A stretch of DNA of 64,000 bases from Pedobacter sp. MC2016-05 (GCF_026239735.1 NZ_JAPIVT010000001.1:434001-498000), one strand, 5' to 3'. Positions 9,086 through 17,578 are shown, counted from the stretch's first letter. The notes: generated by a model not told the origin, from the letters alone. Program-made: numbers and translations.

Positions 9086-9826
9086 ATGAGCAAGAACATT
9101 TATTTCGCTTCTGACTTTCATTTAGGTACGCCGAGTTACAGCGAAAGCCGTGCCCGTGAAAATCGCATTGTAAATTGGCTGAATTTTATTGAGCCAACCT
9201 GCAGCGAATTGTTTTTAATGGGTGACATTTTCGATTTTTGGTTTGAATATTCTAAGGTTATCCCTAAGGGATTTATCCGTTTGCAAGGTAAGTTGGCCAC
9301 AATGGCCGATTCTGGAATTAAAATCTATTTTTTTAAAGGCAACCACGATATGTGGGTTCGCGATTATTTTAGCCAGGAACTTGGCATGGAAATCATTGGC
9401 GATGAGAAAATTATTGAACGCAATGGTAAGAAGTTTTACCTCCATCATGGCGATGGGTTAGGACCAGGCGATCATAAATATAAATTCTTGCGTAAAATAT
9501 TCAGAAGTAAACTTTGCCAGTGGTTATTCGCTCGTTTACATCCTAACTTTGGAATTGGTATTGCAAACGCCTGGAGTCAGGGAAGTAGGGCAGCTCAAAC
9601 TGAAGAAGAGGTTTTTTTAGGTGAAGATAAAGAATGGCTGGCCATTTATGCCAAAGAGCAGTTAAAAAAAGAGCATTTCGATTTTTTTATTTTTGGTCAT
9701 CGGCATTTGCCCTTGGATATTCATTTAGGTAGTGGAAGCCGCTACGTAAATCTTGGTGAGTGGCTCAATTACAATTCCTACGCAGTTTTTGACGGGGTAG
9801 AATTAAAACTGGATTATTACAGATAA
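9086..9826 (+). CDS. lpxH: UDP-2,3-diacylglucosamine diphosphatase (lipid A synthesis)
   Basis: Membrane-associated metallophosphoesterase that hydrolyses UDP-2,3-diacylglucosamine to lipid X and UMP, an early step of lipid A synthesis. The metal-binding motifs of the calcineurin-like fold appear in order: SDFHLG near the N-terminus, MGDIFDFW, KGNHDMW, HHGDGLGPGD and FGHRHLPL. The C-terminus has YVNLGEWLNYNSYAVF, as in LpxH-like proteins. I start it at ATG 9086 (MSKNIYFASDFH) because the only upstream start candidate lies in the promoter. Length is about 246 residues, normal for the family. No other lipid A gene is adjacent. A distant YbbF/LpxH2-like paralogue cannot be excluded, but the motifs fit LpxH. 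Confidence 0.88.
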   Translation: MSKNIYFASDFHLGTPSYSESRARENRIVNWLNFIEPTCSELFLMGDIFDFWFEYSKVIPKGFIRLQGKLATMADSGIKIYFFKGNHDMWVRDYFSQELGMEIIGDEKIIERNGKKFYLHHGDGLGPGDHKYKFLRKIFRSKLCQWLFARLHPNFGIGIANAWSQGSRAAQTEEEVFLGEDKEWLAIYAKEQLKKEHFDFFIFGHRHLPLDIHLGSGSRYVNLGEWLNYNSYAVFDGVELKLDYYR

Positions 9827-9935
9827 AATTTACAGTCTTGTTTTATATTGCGTATCAGAAAGATTTATTAAGTTTTGGAAAGCAAAATCCGCAGAATTTA
9901 TAGCGTCCCTCTGGCTTTTCATTATAGTTCCGATT

Positions 9936-10174
9936 AGAAGAGAATCGATAGTTGCCATTTCAATCCGGGTTAATTGATTCTGCACTTGTTGCTATTTAAG
10001 AAACGTAAAGGTCAAAAAAGGTAATTACCCTCGTTTCCAAACTTGATAGAAGTGTAAAGCCACCACTTCTCTCGGTGCTTGAACGTTAGCGGGACTGCTG
10101 ACCGACATATTTACAGAACCATCCCAAATCCTTTAAAACTGTATCAGCCTGTTCCAAACAAATTCAGCTTTTTT
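9936..10174. repeat. Left copy of a 239-bp direct repeat flanking the insertion sequence
   Basis: Positions 9936-10174 are identical by eye, base for base, to 11855-12093 at a constant offset of 1,919 bp. The two copies abut the two ends of the IS1634-type element, so they are best read as a very long target-site duplication. The block holds a small hairpin (AGAAGTG...CACTTCT) but no convincing gene. The stretch from 9827 to 9935 before it holds nothing I can identify. Confidence 0.9.
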
Positions 10175-11854
10175 CCTGACTTTGTCGCTATTTCTTCAGT
10201 CAATTCATAAATAATTGATTCATTGCTATTTACAAAAAACGCATCACCAATTTGGGTGACGCAAAGCGATTAAGCGCTATATTTATGAATGTTTGTCCGA
10301 AAGAAAAAGAATCGTTCTGGCACTACCAGCATCGTTGTAGCGGTAAAGATCCAGGGTAAATTTAAGGAAGTTAAGACCATCGGTGTATCAAGGGATAATT
10401 TGGAGATTGACCGCTTCTATAATGAAGCTAAGGTTTGGGCAGATAATCAGGTGAAAGGAGAAGATTTATTTAGGCGGCATACTCAGGATACTGAGGAAGC
10501 ATATGTTACCAATCTGTTCCTCTCAAATATAGAAAATATCCTTCATAATGGTGCTCAGCTCATATTAAATAGAGTCTATGAATCTATAGGATTTGATACT
10601 ATAGATGATTATATCTTGAGACAACTGGTTATCTCAAGATTAACTCAACCGATGAGTAAATCCGCAACCATTGAATATCTAAAATCACATTTTGATGAGG
10701 ATCTTCAGCTCGGTAAAATTTACCGATATATGGACAAGCTCTATAATACCCAGCAGGAATCTATTCAAAAAATCAGCGTTGAGCATACCAGAAAGATTCT
10801 TGGAGGTAAGATCGGTTTAATGTTCTATGATGTAACCACACTATATTTTGAATCAGATTACGGGGATGGTTTCAGAGAACCCGGCTTCTCCAAAGATGGT
10901 AAGCATAGTCAACCACAGATAGTTTTAGGGTTGTTAGTTAGTCAGGATGGCTATCCATTATCATATTCGATGTTCAATGGAACGCAATACGAAGGGCATA
11001 CAATGATTCCGATTGTAGATGATTTTGTAAGGCGTTTCAAACTGGATGATTTTGTATTGGTCGCTGATTCTGGTCTTATAAATAAGAAGAATATAGATTT
11101 TCTAAAGGCACATGGATATAAATATATCATAGGTGCCAGGATAAAAAATGCAAATAAGGTTCAAAAAGATTGGATACTTTCCCAGCAGAAGATCGAAGGT
11201 GGTTTTAATGAGACCACCGTTGGACAAGGTAGATTGATAGTGGGTTATTCGGAAAAGCGTGCAAAAAAAGATGCTTATAACAGGATCAAGGGAATTAGTC
11301 GACTGGAAAAAGCTTTTAGGGCAGGCACCATTTCTAAGGAAAATATAAATAAGCGTGGCTATAACAAGTTCCTGGTGATATCAAAAGATGTACAGGTGAG
11401 CATTGACAAAAGCAATGTTGAGGAGGATGCAAAATAGGATGGATTGAAAGGATACATCACCAATACGGACCTTCCTGCAGCAGAGGTATATGATCAATAT
11501 AGCAGTTTATGGCAGGTAGAAAGAGCTTTCAGAATTACCAAAGGGACGGTTGAAATGAGACCGATGTTCCATTTCACATCTAAACGAATAGAAGCCCATG
11601 TATGCATCTGTTTTGTTGCTTATAAAGTCTACAAAGAACTTGAACGCATATTAAATGAAAATCACTATAAAATAAGTGTGGATAAAGTCTTGGAAATCGC
11701 TAAAACCATTACTACGCTAAAAATAAAATTGCCTCAAAGTGGGAGAACCATCAACAAAACAATGATTATTACTGAAAGGCAAAAGGAAATTGAGTTGTTA
11801 TTTTCAGACGACTTTTGGAAAACTCAATTTGGGTGACGCATTGGCGAAGTCAGG
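10175..11854 (+). mobile_element. IS1634-type insertion sequence (IS4-like superfamily), 1,680 bp
   Basis: The element is bounded by short imperfect inverted repeats: the left end begins CCTGACTTTG and the right end finishes CGAAGTCAGG. Both ends carry the subterminal motif CAATTTGGGTGACGCA in the same orientation. It encodes one DDE transposase, interrupted by a TAG. The flanks are a perfect 239-bp direct repeat. The founding member, IS1634 of Mycoplasma mycoides, is known for unusually long and variable target duplications, which matches what is seen here. It inserted in the spacer between lpxH and prfA and left prfA with its proximal upstream sequence. Confidence 0.88.
10289..11836 (+). 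pseudogene. IS1634-family transposase with an in-frame TAG codon
   Basis: DDE transposase that would excise and insert the element. Residues 1-382 read from ATG 10289 (MFVRKKKNRSGTTS) to TAG at 11435-11437. The same frame continues directly with DGLKGYITNTDLPAAEVYDQ for another 132 codons to 11836, giving about 514 codons in all, a normal family length. The first catalytic Asp is in MFYDVTTLYFES and the second in VLVADSGLINK. The catalytic Glu, in SLWQVERAF, lies after the TAG, so the truncated product should be inactive. A single TGG-to-TAG or similar change would explain it. No frameshift is present. Confidence 0.88.
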
Positions 11855-12093
11855 AGAAGAGAATCGATAGTTGCCATTTCAATCCGGGTTAATTGATTCT
11901 GCACTTGTTGCTATTTAAGAAACGTAAAGGTCAAAAAAGGTAATTACCCTCGTTTCCAAACTTGATAGAAGTGTAAAGCCACCACTTCTCTCGGTGCTTG
12001 AACGTTAGCGGGACTGCTGACCGACATATTTACAGAACCATCCCAAATCCTTTAAAACTGTATCAGCCTGTTCCAAACAAATTCAGCTTTTTT
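11855..12093. repeat. Right copy of the 239-bp direct repeat
   Basis: Perfect copy of 9936-10174, immediately after the right end of the insertion sequence and 68 bp before the prfA start. Before the insertion there would have been one copy, directly upstream of prfA, so the original prfA upstream region is preserved on this side. Confidence 0.9.
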
Positions 12094-12161
12094 GTTTATT
12101 TTTGCATTTCCTAAATTTTTGGCGAATACCAAACTAGGAGCATTTCAATTCGAATAATACT

Positions 12162-13235
12162 ATGTTAGATAAGTTAGAAGCCATAAAACTACGTTGGGAA
12201 GATGTAGAAGAATCGTTGAGTAATCCGGATGTGATTCAGGATATGAAACGTTTTGCGGCTTTAAATAAAGAATATAAAGACTTGGGCAAAATTGTAGATG
12301 AGTATAAAATCTACAAAAATGTAATGAGTAATATTGATGCCAACAAGGAAATTTTAGCGGTTGAAAAAGACCCTGAAATGCGTGAAATGGCTAAAGAGGA
12401 GCTCGATTTGTTGTTGAAACAACAAGAAGAAATGGAAAGCAATATCCGTTTGATGTTGATTCCTAAAGATCCGGAAGATGCTAAAAATGCAGTTTTTGAA
12501 ATTCGAGGTGGAACAGGTGGCGATGAGGCAGCTTTATTTGCTGGTGATTTGTACCGTATGTATACCCGCTTTTTTGAAACTAAAGGATGGAAAGTAGAAA
12601 CGGTTGATGTAACTGAAGGAACCGCTGGCGGTTATAAAGAGGTGATTTTGAAAGTGAGTGGTGATGATGTTTATGGTCAGCTAAAGTATGAGAGTGGTGT
12701 ACACCGCGTTCAACGGGTGCCAGATACTGAAACGCAGGGACGTGTGCATACTTCCGCCGCTTCTGTAGCTGTTTTGCCGGAGGCTGAAGAAATTGATCTT
12801 TACATTAACCCAGCTGATATTGAGCTGCAAACTTCTCGTTCAGGTGGTGCTGGTGGACAAAATGTAAACAAAGTAGAAACCAAAGTGCAGTTAACACACA
12901 AGCCTTCGGGCATTGTAGTAGTTTGCCAGCAAGAGCGTTCTCAGTTAGGTAATCGGGTGATTGCTATGGAGATGTTGCGTAGTAAGTTGTACGACATCGA
13001 ATTGCAGAAAAAGAATGGTGATATTGCTGCTAAACGTAAAACGATGGTTTCTACAGGAGACCGTTCTGCCAAGATTAGAACTTATAACTACCCTCAGGGG
13101 CGTGTAACCGAACACCGTATTGGCTTAACCATGTATAATCTACCGGCCATTATGGATGGAGATATTCAAGAAATTATCGATGCGTTACAGTTTGCTGAAA
13201 ATGCTGAGAAAATGCAGGAAGGTGCTGGAAACTAG
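12162..13235 (+). CDS. prfA: Peptide chain release factor 1
   Basis: Class I release factor that recognises UAA and UAG stop codons and triggers peptide release on the ribosome. The GGQ motif is in [17 protein letters not shown] in the second half. The stop-recognition tripeptide of RF1 (PxT) is present as PDT in [20 protein letters not shown], where RF2 would have SPF. The 357 residues match the family length, and the start [17 protein letters not shown] is typical. A TATTTTTG promoter-like -7 element lies just upstream, after the right IS repeat. The insertion sequence upstream may alter its expression. Confidence 0.97.
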   Translation: MLDKLEAIKLRWEDVEESLSNPDVIQDMKRFAALNKEYKDLGKIVDEYKIYKNVMSNIDANKEILAVEKDPEMREMAKEELDLLLKQQEEMESNIRLMLIPKDPEDAKNAVFEIRGGTGGDEAALFAGDLYRMYTRFFETKGWKVETVDVTEGTAGGYKEVILKVSGDDVYGQLKYESGVHRVQRVPDTETQGRVHTSAASVAVLPEAEEIDLYINPADIELQTSRSGGAGGQNVNKVETKVQLTHKPSGIVVVCQQERSQLGNRVIAMEMLRSKLYDIELQKKNGDIAAKRKTMVSTGDRSAKIRTYNYPQGRVTEHRIGLTMYNLPAIMDGDIQEIIDALQFAENAEKMQEGAGN

Positions 13236-13261
13236 GCAATTAAAATTATTTTAAAATAAAA

Positions 13262-13292
13262 TTTGCAAATAAAGATATAGTCTCTATATTTG
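13262..13292 (+). promoter_or_regulatory. Consensus promoter of the first tRNA-Asp
   Basis: TTTG at 13262-13265 and TATATTTG at 13285-13292 are separated by exactly 19 bp, the ideal Bacteroidota housekeeping promoter. The tRNA begins 46 bp after the -7 element. Confidence 0.85.
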
Positions 13293-13338
13293 CAACCTCG
13301 AAAGAGGAAAGAGGTTCTGACTTTAAAGAAGAGCAAAA

Positions 13339-13412
13339 GGAGTGGTAGTTCAGCTGGTTAGAATGCCTGCCTGTCACGCAGGAGGTCGCGGGTTCGAGTC
13401 CCGTCCATTCCG
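13339..13412 (+). tRNA. tRNA-Asp (anticodon GTC), copy 1
   Basis: A 74-nt cloverleaf with acceptor stem GGAGTGG / CCATTCC, discriminator G, T-arm GCGGGTTCGAGTCCCGT and anticodon loop CTGTCAC, giving the anticodon GTC at 13373-13375. CCA is not encoded. It is followed at once by a terminator hairpin. Confidence 0.97.
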
Positions 13413-13416
13413 CAAC

Positions 13417-13452
13417 AAAAGCCTTAACTTGAAAAAAGTTGAGGCTTTTTTG
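13417..13452 (+). terminator. Terminator of tRNA-Asp copy 1
   Basis: Stem AAAAGCCTTAACTT / AAGTTGAGGCTTTT followed by a T run, 5 bp after the tRNA. Confidence 0.85.
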
Positions 13453-13556
13453 TTTTTTGAATGAAGAAAATGAAAATATACCAAATGAGATTCAGCAGGT
13501 TACAGATTTGATCTGCAAAATTTTGTTTAAAATAGCGATTAAGTAAATATAGTGCC

Positions 13557-13564
13557 TATATTTG
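13557..13564 (+). promoter_or_regulatory. Promoter -7 element of the second tRNA-Asp
   Basis: TATATTTG, 45 bp before the second tRNA, at the equivalent position to copy 1. A TTTG at the normal 19-bp spacing is missing; the nearest TTTG (13522-13525) is 31 bp away, so this copy may be weaker. Confidence 0.6.
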
Positions 13565-13609
13565 CATTCCCGAAAGGGAGAGAGGTTCTAACTTTAAAGA
13601 GGAACAAAA

Positions 13610-13683
13610 GGAGTGGTAGTTCAGCTGGTTAGAATGCCTGCCTGTCACGCAGGAGGTCGCGGGTTCGAGTCCCGTCCATTCCG
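13610..13683 (+). tRNA. tRNA-Asp (anticodon GTC), copy 2
   Basis: Identical in all 74 positions to copy 1, 271 bp downstream. The leader (GAGAGGTTCTAACTTTAAAG) and the terminator are also close copies of those of the first unit, so the whole transcription unit was duplicated in tandem. Confidence 0.97.
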
Positions 13684-13690
13684 CAAAAAG

Positions 13691-13721
13691 AGCCTTAACT
13701 TGGAAAAGTTAAGGCTTTCTT
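13691..13721. terminator. Terminator of tRNA-Asp copy 2, possibly shared with infC
   Basis: Stem AGCCTTAACTT / AAGTTAAGGCT with a TTTCTTG tail. It lies between the tRNA and the convergent infC gene, 32 bp from the infC stop. Confidence 0.75.
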
Positions 13722-13752
13722 GTTTCTAAGGTATTAAAGATGAGCGAACTAT

Positions 13753-14322
13753 TTATTTCTTCCCAGCTTTTGGAGCTAGTGTTAAGAACATTCTCTTGCC
13801 CTCTAACTTTGGTAACAATTCTACTTTTCCAACATCTTCAAGTCCCTGGGCAAATTTTAGTAATAATATTTCACCTTGATCTTTATAAACAATTGATCTA
13901 CCTTTAAAATGAACAAAGGCCCGAACCTTTTCGCCGCTTTCTAGAAACGAAATGGCATGCTTCAGTTTAAACTGAAAATCATGGTCATCTGTATTAGGAC
14001 CGAATCTGATATCTTTTATAATGGTCTGTTTTGCTTTGGCCTTGATTTCTTTTTGCTTTTTCTTTTGTTCGTAAAGAAACTTGCTATAATCAATAATGCG
14101 ACAAACTGGTGGACTGGCGTTTGGTGATATTTCAACCAAATCTAGATCCTGGTCTTTAGCTAATGCTAAAGCTGTTTCCAATGGATAAATATTTGTTTCA
14201 ACATTTTCTCCGGTCAACCTCACTTCAGGCGAAGTGATGTATTGGTTAATTTTGTGTTCTGCTTCTTTTTTTCTGAAGGGCAAGCGTGGCCCCCTATAAA
14301 ATCCTGCTTTTTTTAATGCCAA
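13753..14322 (-). CDS. infC: Translation initiation factor IF-3
   Basis: IF-3 binds the 30S subunit, prevents premature 50S joining and proofreads start codons. The N-domain has [18 protein letters not shown] and [21 protein letters not shown] lysine-rich linker ([13 protein letters not shown]) follows, then the C-domain with [18 protein letters not shown] and [16 protein letters not shown]. The 189-residue length is normal. The frame has no ATG before its last residues. The likely start is TTG at 14322, since a TAA stands five codons upstream. A non-AUG start is the rule for infC in E. coli (AUU), where IF-3 represses its own mRNA. The usual rpmI-rplT neighbours are absent, so a second infC elsewhere is possible. 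Confidence 0.93.
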   Translation of the reverse strand: MALKKAGFYRGPRLPFRKKEAEHKINQYITSPEVRLTGENVETNIYPLETALALAKDQDLDLVEISPNASPPVCRIIDYSKFLYEQKKKQKEIKAKAKQTIIKDIRFGPNTDDHDFQFKLKHAISFLESGEKVRAFVHFKGRSIVYKDQGEILLLKFAQGLEDVGKVELLPKLEGKRMFLTLAPKAGKK

Positions 14323-14446
14323 ATTTGAAAATTTTTAGTTTAAAATTAATTATTTTGAGTTCCCATTTTAAGGATCTTTTTTAAGATACGATAATTTGAA
14401 AGCAAAAACGATTTCGAGCTTAATGATGACGTTGGAGCGACTTTAA

Positions 14447-14752
14447 TTATAAGAGATTTGTAGCCGTGTCGGTTTGATTCGAGGGTTGGCTTTCCATTCT
14501 TAAAGCTTCGTAAGTAATAATGACAAAGCCAGATAGTAGTAAAACCAAAGCGATATATCGAATCGCTTTTTCCATTTTTTTAGTATTAACCATTCTATCC
14601 GAACAGGTAAATTCTGCTAAGCCTGCAACTTGTTTTCTTTGATCCTTACGTTTAATCGCAATGATAAATAATGCGGTTCCGAAAATGAATAATACGATAC
14701 CGATAAGCAGAGGCATCGTAATAAAATGATATGCTTCTTGTGTGTTAATCAT
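14447..14752 (-). CDS. Small two-span membrane protein, unknown
   Basis: A protein of about 101 residues with two clear membrane segments: LLIGIVLFIFGTALFIIAI near residues 15-33 and IRYIALVLLLSGFVIITYEA near 66-85. A short positively charged loop (KRKDQRKQ) and a segment with Cys (EFTCSDRMVNTKKMEK) lie between them. I use MINTQEAYHF at 14752 as start; a start five codons further upstream is possible. No family is recognised and no operon partner is evident. Confidence 0.55.
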   Translation of the reverse strand: MINTQEAYHFITMPLLIGIVLFIFGTALFIIAIKRKDQRKQVAGLAEFTCSDRMVNTKKMEKAIRYIALVLLLSGFVIITYEALRMESQPSNQTDTATNLL

Positions 14753-14906
14753 ACATAATAGACACACCTTGATAGAAAAAGTTTAAATTTTATAGCAAAT
14801 CTTATATTTAAAGGAGAGATCTAAGACTATTTAGCATACTCAAATCCATCAACATTTATCGACTTTGTTAAGTTTATGAATGGTAATTTTTAATTCGCAG
14901 GGTAAT

Positions 14907-15761
14907 TTATATTTCCAGCGTTTTTTTTGCGGTAAGTGAAGATCCCGCTGTAGCAATAACAACACAGGCAACAGCGGCACATTCTACCACCGTGAGGTAT
15001 TCTTGCAAAAAGACAAAAGCTGCAAGCGAAGCCATTGCTGGCTCCAAACTCATAAGTATACTAAAAGTTCTCGGAGGTAATTGTTTCAGGGCAGTAATTT
15101 CAAGCGTAAAAGGTATAGCGCTTGAAAGTAAAGCAAGCGCAGCGCCCAGCGCTAATAATTTAGGGTTGAGGTGATTTAGACCTCCTCCCGCAAATCCAAA
15201 CGGCAGGATGAGAATAGTTGCGAATAACATGCCTACCGCTACAGCTTCACCGCCTTTCATTATCTTTGAAATTCTACCACCCAATAAGATATAAGCAGCC
15301 CAGAAAGCGCCTGCAAGTAGTGCCAGTAATACGCCAATTAAATCTAATCCTTTATCAGTCCAAGGTGCAATCAGCGCAATCCCCGCTGCCGCTAAGATTA
15401 CCCAGATAAAATCGACAGCTTTTTTGGAGCTAAATATTGCTACAACCAGTGGGCCAACAAACTCTAGTGTAACGCCAAGGCCAATAGGAATGCGCTCTAT
15501 GGCAAAGTAAAATATCATATTCATTGCGCCAAGAGAAAGGCCATATAAAATTACATATTTCCATTGCTTAGCGTTAAGTTCGCTCAGTTTGGGACGGAAA
15601 GCAACAAGTAAAATGATGGCAGATAGGCCTATTCTTAACGAAGCAGTTGCAGCAGCTCCGATCTCCGGGAAAAGACCTTTTGCTATCGCCGCACCACATT
15701 GAACACTAACGATGGCAGATAAAACTGCAGGAATCGGTGGAATGATAAATTTGCTTTTCAT
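14907..15761 (-). CDS. EamA/DMT-superfamily exporter, RhtA-like
   Basis: Inner-membrane transporter with about ten hydrophobic segments arranged as two EamA repeats. Blocks such as SVQCGAAIAKGLFP, RIPIGLGVTLEFVGPLVVAI and LSSAIPFTLEITALKQLPPR, followed by ILMSLEPAMASLAAFVFLQE, resemble RhtA, the threonine/homoserine exporter of E. coli. I place the start at ATG 15761 (MKSKFIIPPIPAVLSA), because the upstream extension to 15866 would add an unusual extra hydrophobic leader. The exact substrate cannot be read; amino-acid efflux is the best guess. Confidence 0.8.
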   Translation of the reverse strand: MKSKFIIPPIPAVLSAIVSVQCGAAIAKGLFPEIGAAATASLRIGLSAIILLVAFRPKLSELNAKQWKYVILYGLSLGAMNMIFYFAIERIPIGLGVTLEFVGPLVVAIFSSKKAVDFIWVILAAAGIALIAPWTDKGLDLIGVLLALLAGAFWAAYILLGGRISKIMKGGEAVAVGMLFATILILPFGFAGGGLNHLNPKLLALGAALALLSSAIPFTLEITALKQLPPRTFSILMSLEPAMASLAAFVFLQEYLTVVECAAVACVVIATAGSSLTAKKTLEI

Positions 15762-15889
15762 CAGAAATGATAAATAAGCGGCAAAAATACATATAATGGA
15801 AAGAGGAAGCACATAATGCTTAAGGCATATTAATAAAAAAGCACGAATGATGTCATTCGTGCTCAATCAAGTAATTTCAATAAGTTCTT

Positions 15890-16219
15890 TTAACAGAATA
15901 GCTCTTGTTCATCCCGGTTTTCAGTCGGAATTTTCTTAAGAAAATCATCAAAACCTGAACCTATATTATCCGAATAAATACCATAAGCATCTAAAATATA
16001 TCCAATATTTTTATCCTTATCTTCTACTAAATAAAGTACGGAGTTGTCTCCAGGATCGGAGTCCCCCTCAAATCTATAAGTTTTAACTATTGTCAAATCT
16101 TCTGGTTTATAAATCTTGCTAAGCGATTTGCTTTGCATTTTACCATGATCAGACATCTTTAACTCATTATCTTTTCCTTTCAGCCTCAACTTTTCTAAAA
16201 TTTGACTCAAAGTATTCAT
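15890..16219 (-). CDS. Conserved small protein with a YRFEG-SDPGD motif, function unknown
   Basis: A soluble protein of about 109 residues. The core reads LTIVKTYRFEGDSDPGDNSV, then LYLVEDKDKNIGYILDAYGIYSD, and the end is acidic (ENRDEQELFC). This pattern recalls small Bacteroidota proteins that databases often label phosphoribosylpyrophosphate synthetase. It is far too short for that enzyme (about 310 residues) and lacks its PRPP-binding motif, so I do not use that name. The start is taken at MNTLSQIL (16219). It lies alone, divergent from the SOD gene. Confidence 0.65.
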   Translation of the reverse strand: MNTLSQILEKLRLKGKDNELKMSDHGKMQSKSLSKIYKPEDLTIVKTYRFEGDSDPGDNSVLYLVEDKDKNIGYILDAYGIYSDNIGSGFDDFLKKIPTENRDEQELFC

Positions 16220-16356
16220 CGCAATTGGCCGTTCCATAATTCTATGATTTTATACTTGTTAAACATGTGGCTTCTTAAATGGTTTTAATGTGTTCAGTTT
16301 TTTAATCAAACCAAATGATTGCCAATCTGTTTCATATGAAAACTAAATTTAAAAGT

Positions 16357-16887
16357 ATGAAAAAATATTTCTTAGGATTAGCGATTGCTAGTATTGCATT
16401 ATTAAGTGCTTGTGGTCAGAAAGAAAGCAAACTTGCTACAGCAAGCTTAGCAGAAACTGCAGATCCGTCAAAAAGTATCGGCAAAGCTACCTTTTATGGG
16501 TTAAGTGATGGAAAAATTAAAATGGATTTAGAGTTAAAATTTGCTTCAAGAGCAGATAGTAACGTTGCTGTACATTTTCATGAGCATGGAGATTGTGGCG
16601 ATATGGGAGAAAACACTCACGGGCACTGGAATCCAACGAAGGAAAACCACGGCAAGTGGGATTCTGGAGCATTCCATAGTGGTGATATAGGCAATATAAA
16701 ATTGGATTCGAAAGGCGAAGCAAAAATTTCCATTACTACCGATCGCTGGAGTGTGCAAGATGGCGATGTTAAAAATATTATAGGAAGAGGTATTATTGTT
16801 CATGGAGGAACAGACGATTATAAAACACAGCCTACAGGTAATTCTGGCCCGCGGGTCGGTTGTGGTGTAATCGAAGCTGTTAGGTAA
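16357..16887 (+). CDS. sodC: Cu/Zn superoxide dismutase, lipoprotein
   Basis: Converts superoxide to hydrogen peroxide and oxygen outside the cytoplasm. The start at MKKYFLGLAIASIALLSAC gives a clean lipoprotein signal peptide with the lipobox LSAC. Upstream ATGs at 16315 and 16336 would only lengthen the leader. Copper and zinc ligands are visible in VHFHEHGDC, GHWNPTKENHG, AFHSGDIGNI and IIVHGGTDDY. The active-site arginine is in GNSGPRVGCGVI. The usual HFNP block here reads HWNP. The mature part is of normal size. It stands alone with its own terminator. Confidence 0.93.
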   Translation: MKKYFLGLAIASIALLSACGQKESKLATASLAETADPSKSIGKATFYGLSDGKIKMDLELKFASRADSNVAVHFHEHGDCGDMGENTHGHWNPTKENHGKWDSGAFHSGDIGNIKLDSKGEAKISITTDRWSVQDGDVKNIIGRGIIVHGGTDDYKTQPTGNSGPRVGCGVIEAVR

Positions 16888-16908
16888 TACACTTCACCAA
16901 TTCTTTAC

Positions 16909-16936
16909 AGCGATTAATTTTTAATCGCTTTTTTTA
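16909..16936 (+). terminator. Terminator after the SOD gene
   Basis: Perfect 9-bp stem AGCGATTAA / TTAATCGCT with a 3-nt loop and a run of T, 22 bp after the stop codon. Confidence 0.85.
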
Positions 16937-16980
16937 TGCAATCTCTATTCAGTTGGCATCATCATTAAAATCCAAAACTT

Positions 16981-17511
16981 ATGGCAACTTTAAACGAAAC
17001 TACAAATGGCAAGCCTGCTAAAGGAAGAGCCCAAAAAGCAGCACCAGGAGTCGATTTAACGGCGATGGTCGATCTGATGTTCTTGCTAACCACATTTTTT
17101 ATGTTAACCACGTCGCTGGGTACCTTGAATGCTGCAGATGTAGCCAAACCAGATGAGTGTGCTGGCTGTACAATGGATTATCCTGCTTCACGAACGATGA
17201 CGGTTTTACTTGGCAAAAACAACCAGGCGGTAAGCTATCTGGGCACAGCTGATGCATCAATAATGACAATTTCGTCTATTGATGATCTTCAGAAAGAAAT
17301 AGTAGGAAATAAACTTAAAGTGGCAAAAGTGCATGCAGATGATCCATCAAAATACATGATTGTGATCATCAAACCAACTAAAACTGCTAAATTTCAAGAT
17401 TTTGTTGATGCGATTGACGAAATGAAGATCGCAGATATTAAGTCTTATAGTATTGACGATAAAAATATATTAAAACAAGAAACAGATTTTTTAAAATCGA
17501 AAGGTTTATAG
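16981..17511 (+). CDS. ExbD/TolR family protein, orphan copy
   Basis: Proton-channel subunit of the kind that couples the proton gradient to TonB. The single membrane helix carries the family motif VDLTAMVDLMFLLTTFFMLT (about residues 25-44), including the essential Asp. The periplasmic domain follows, with MTVLLGKNNQAVSYLG and VIIKPTKTAKFQDFVDAIDE. It is very close in layout to the second ExbD at 24078-24584 (TMTILLGKNDKVAWYMG). It differs by a short insert with two cysteines (DECAGCTMDY). No exbB or tonB is beside it, so it must borrow an ExbB partner or act elsewhere. The stop is followed by a shared terminator. Confidence 0.88.
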   Translation: MATLNETTNGKPAKGRAQKAAPGVDLTAMVDLMFLLTTFFMLTTSLGTLNAADVAKPDECAGCTMDYPASRTMTVLLGKNNQAVSYLGTADASIMTISSIDDLQKEIVGNKLKVAKVHADDPSKYMIVIIKPTKTAKFQDFVDAIDEMKIADIKSYSIDDKNILKQETDFLKSKGL

Positions 17512-17524
17512 TAACTCTCAAAGC

Positions 17525-17564
17525 AAAAAAGCTTCCCGTCTATGATTACGTGAAGCTTTTTTTT
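17525..17564. terminator. Bidirectional terminator between the orphan exbD and metK
   Basis: Stem AAAAAAGCTTC / GAAGCTTTTTT with A and T runs on the two sides, between two convergent genes. Confidence 0.85.
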
Positions 17565-17578
17565 ATATTTCTGTTGAA

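Noticed and set aside
10285-10290. ATG at 10285 as transposase start
   Set aside because: It is in another frame and ends quickly; the ATG at 10289 begins the conserved FVRKKKNRSG start.
15890-16219. Phosphoribosylpyrophosphate synthetase label
   Set aside because: The protein has only about 109 residues and lacks the PRPP-binding motif.
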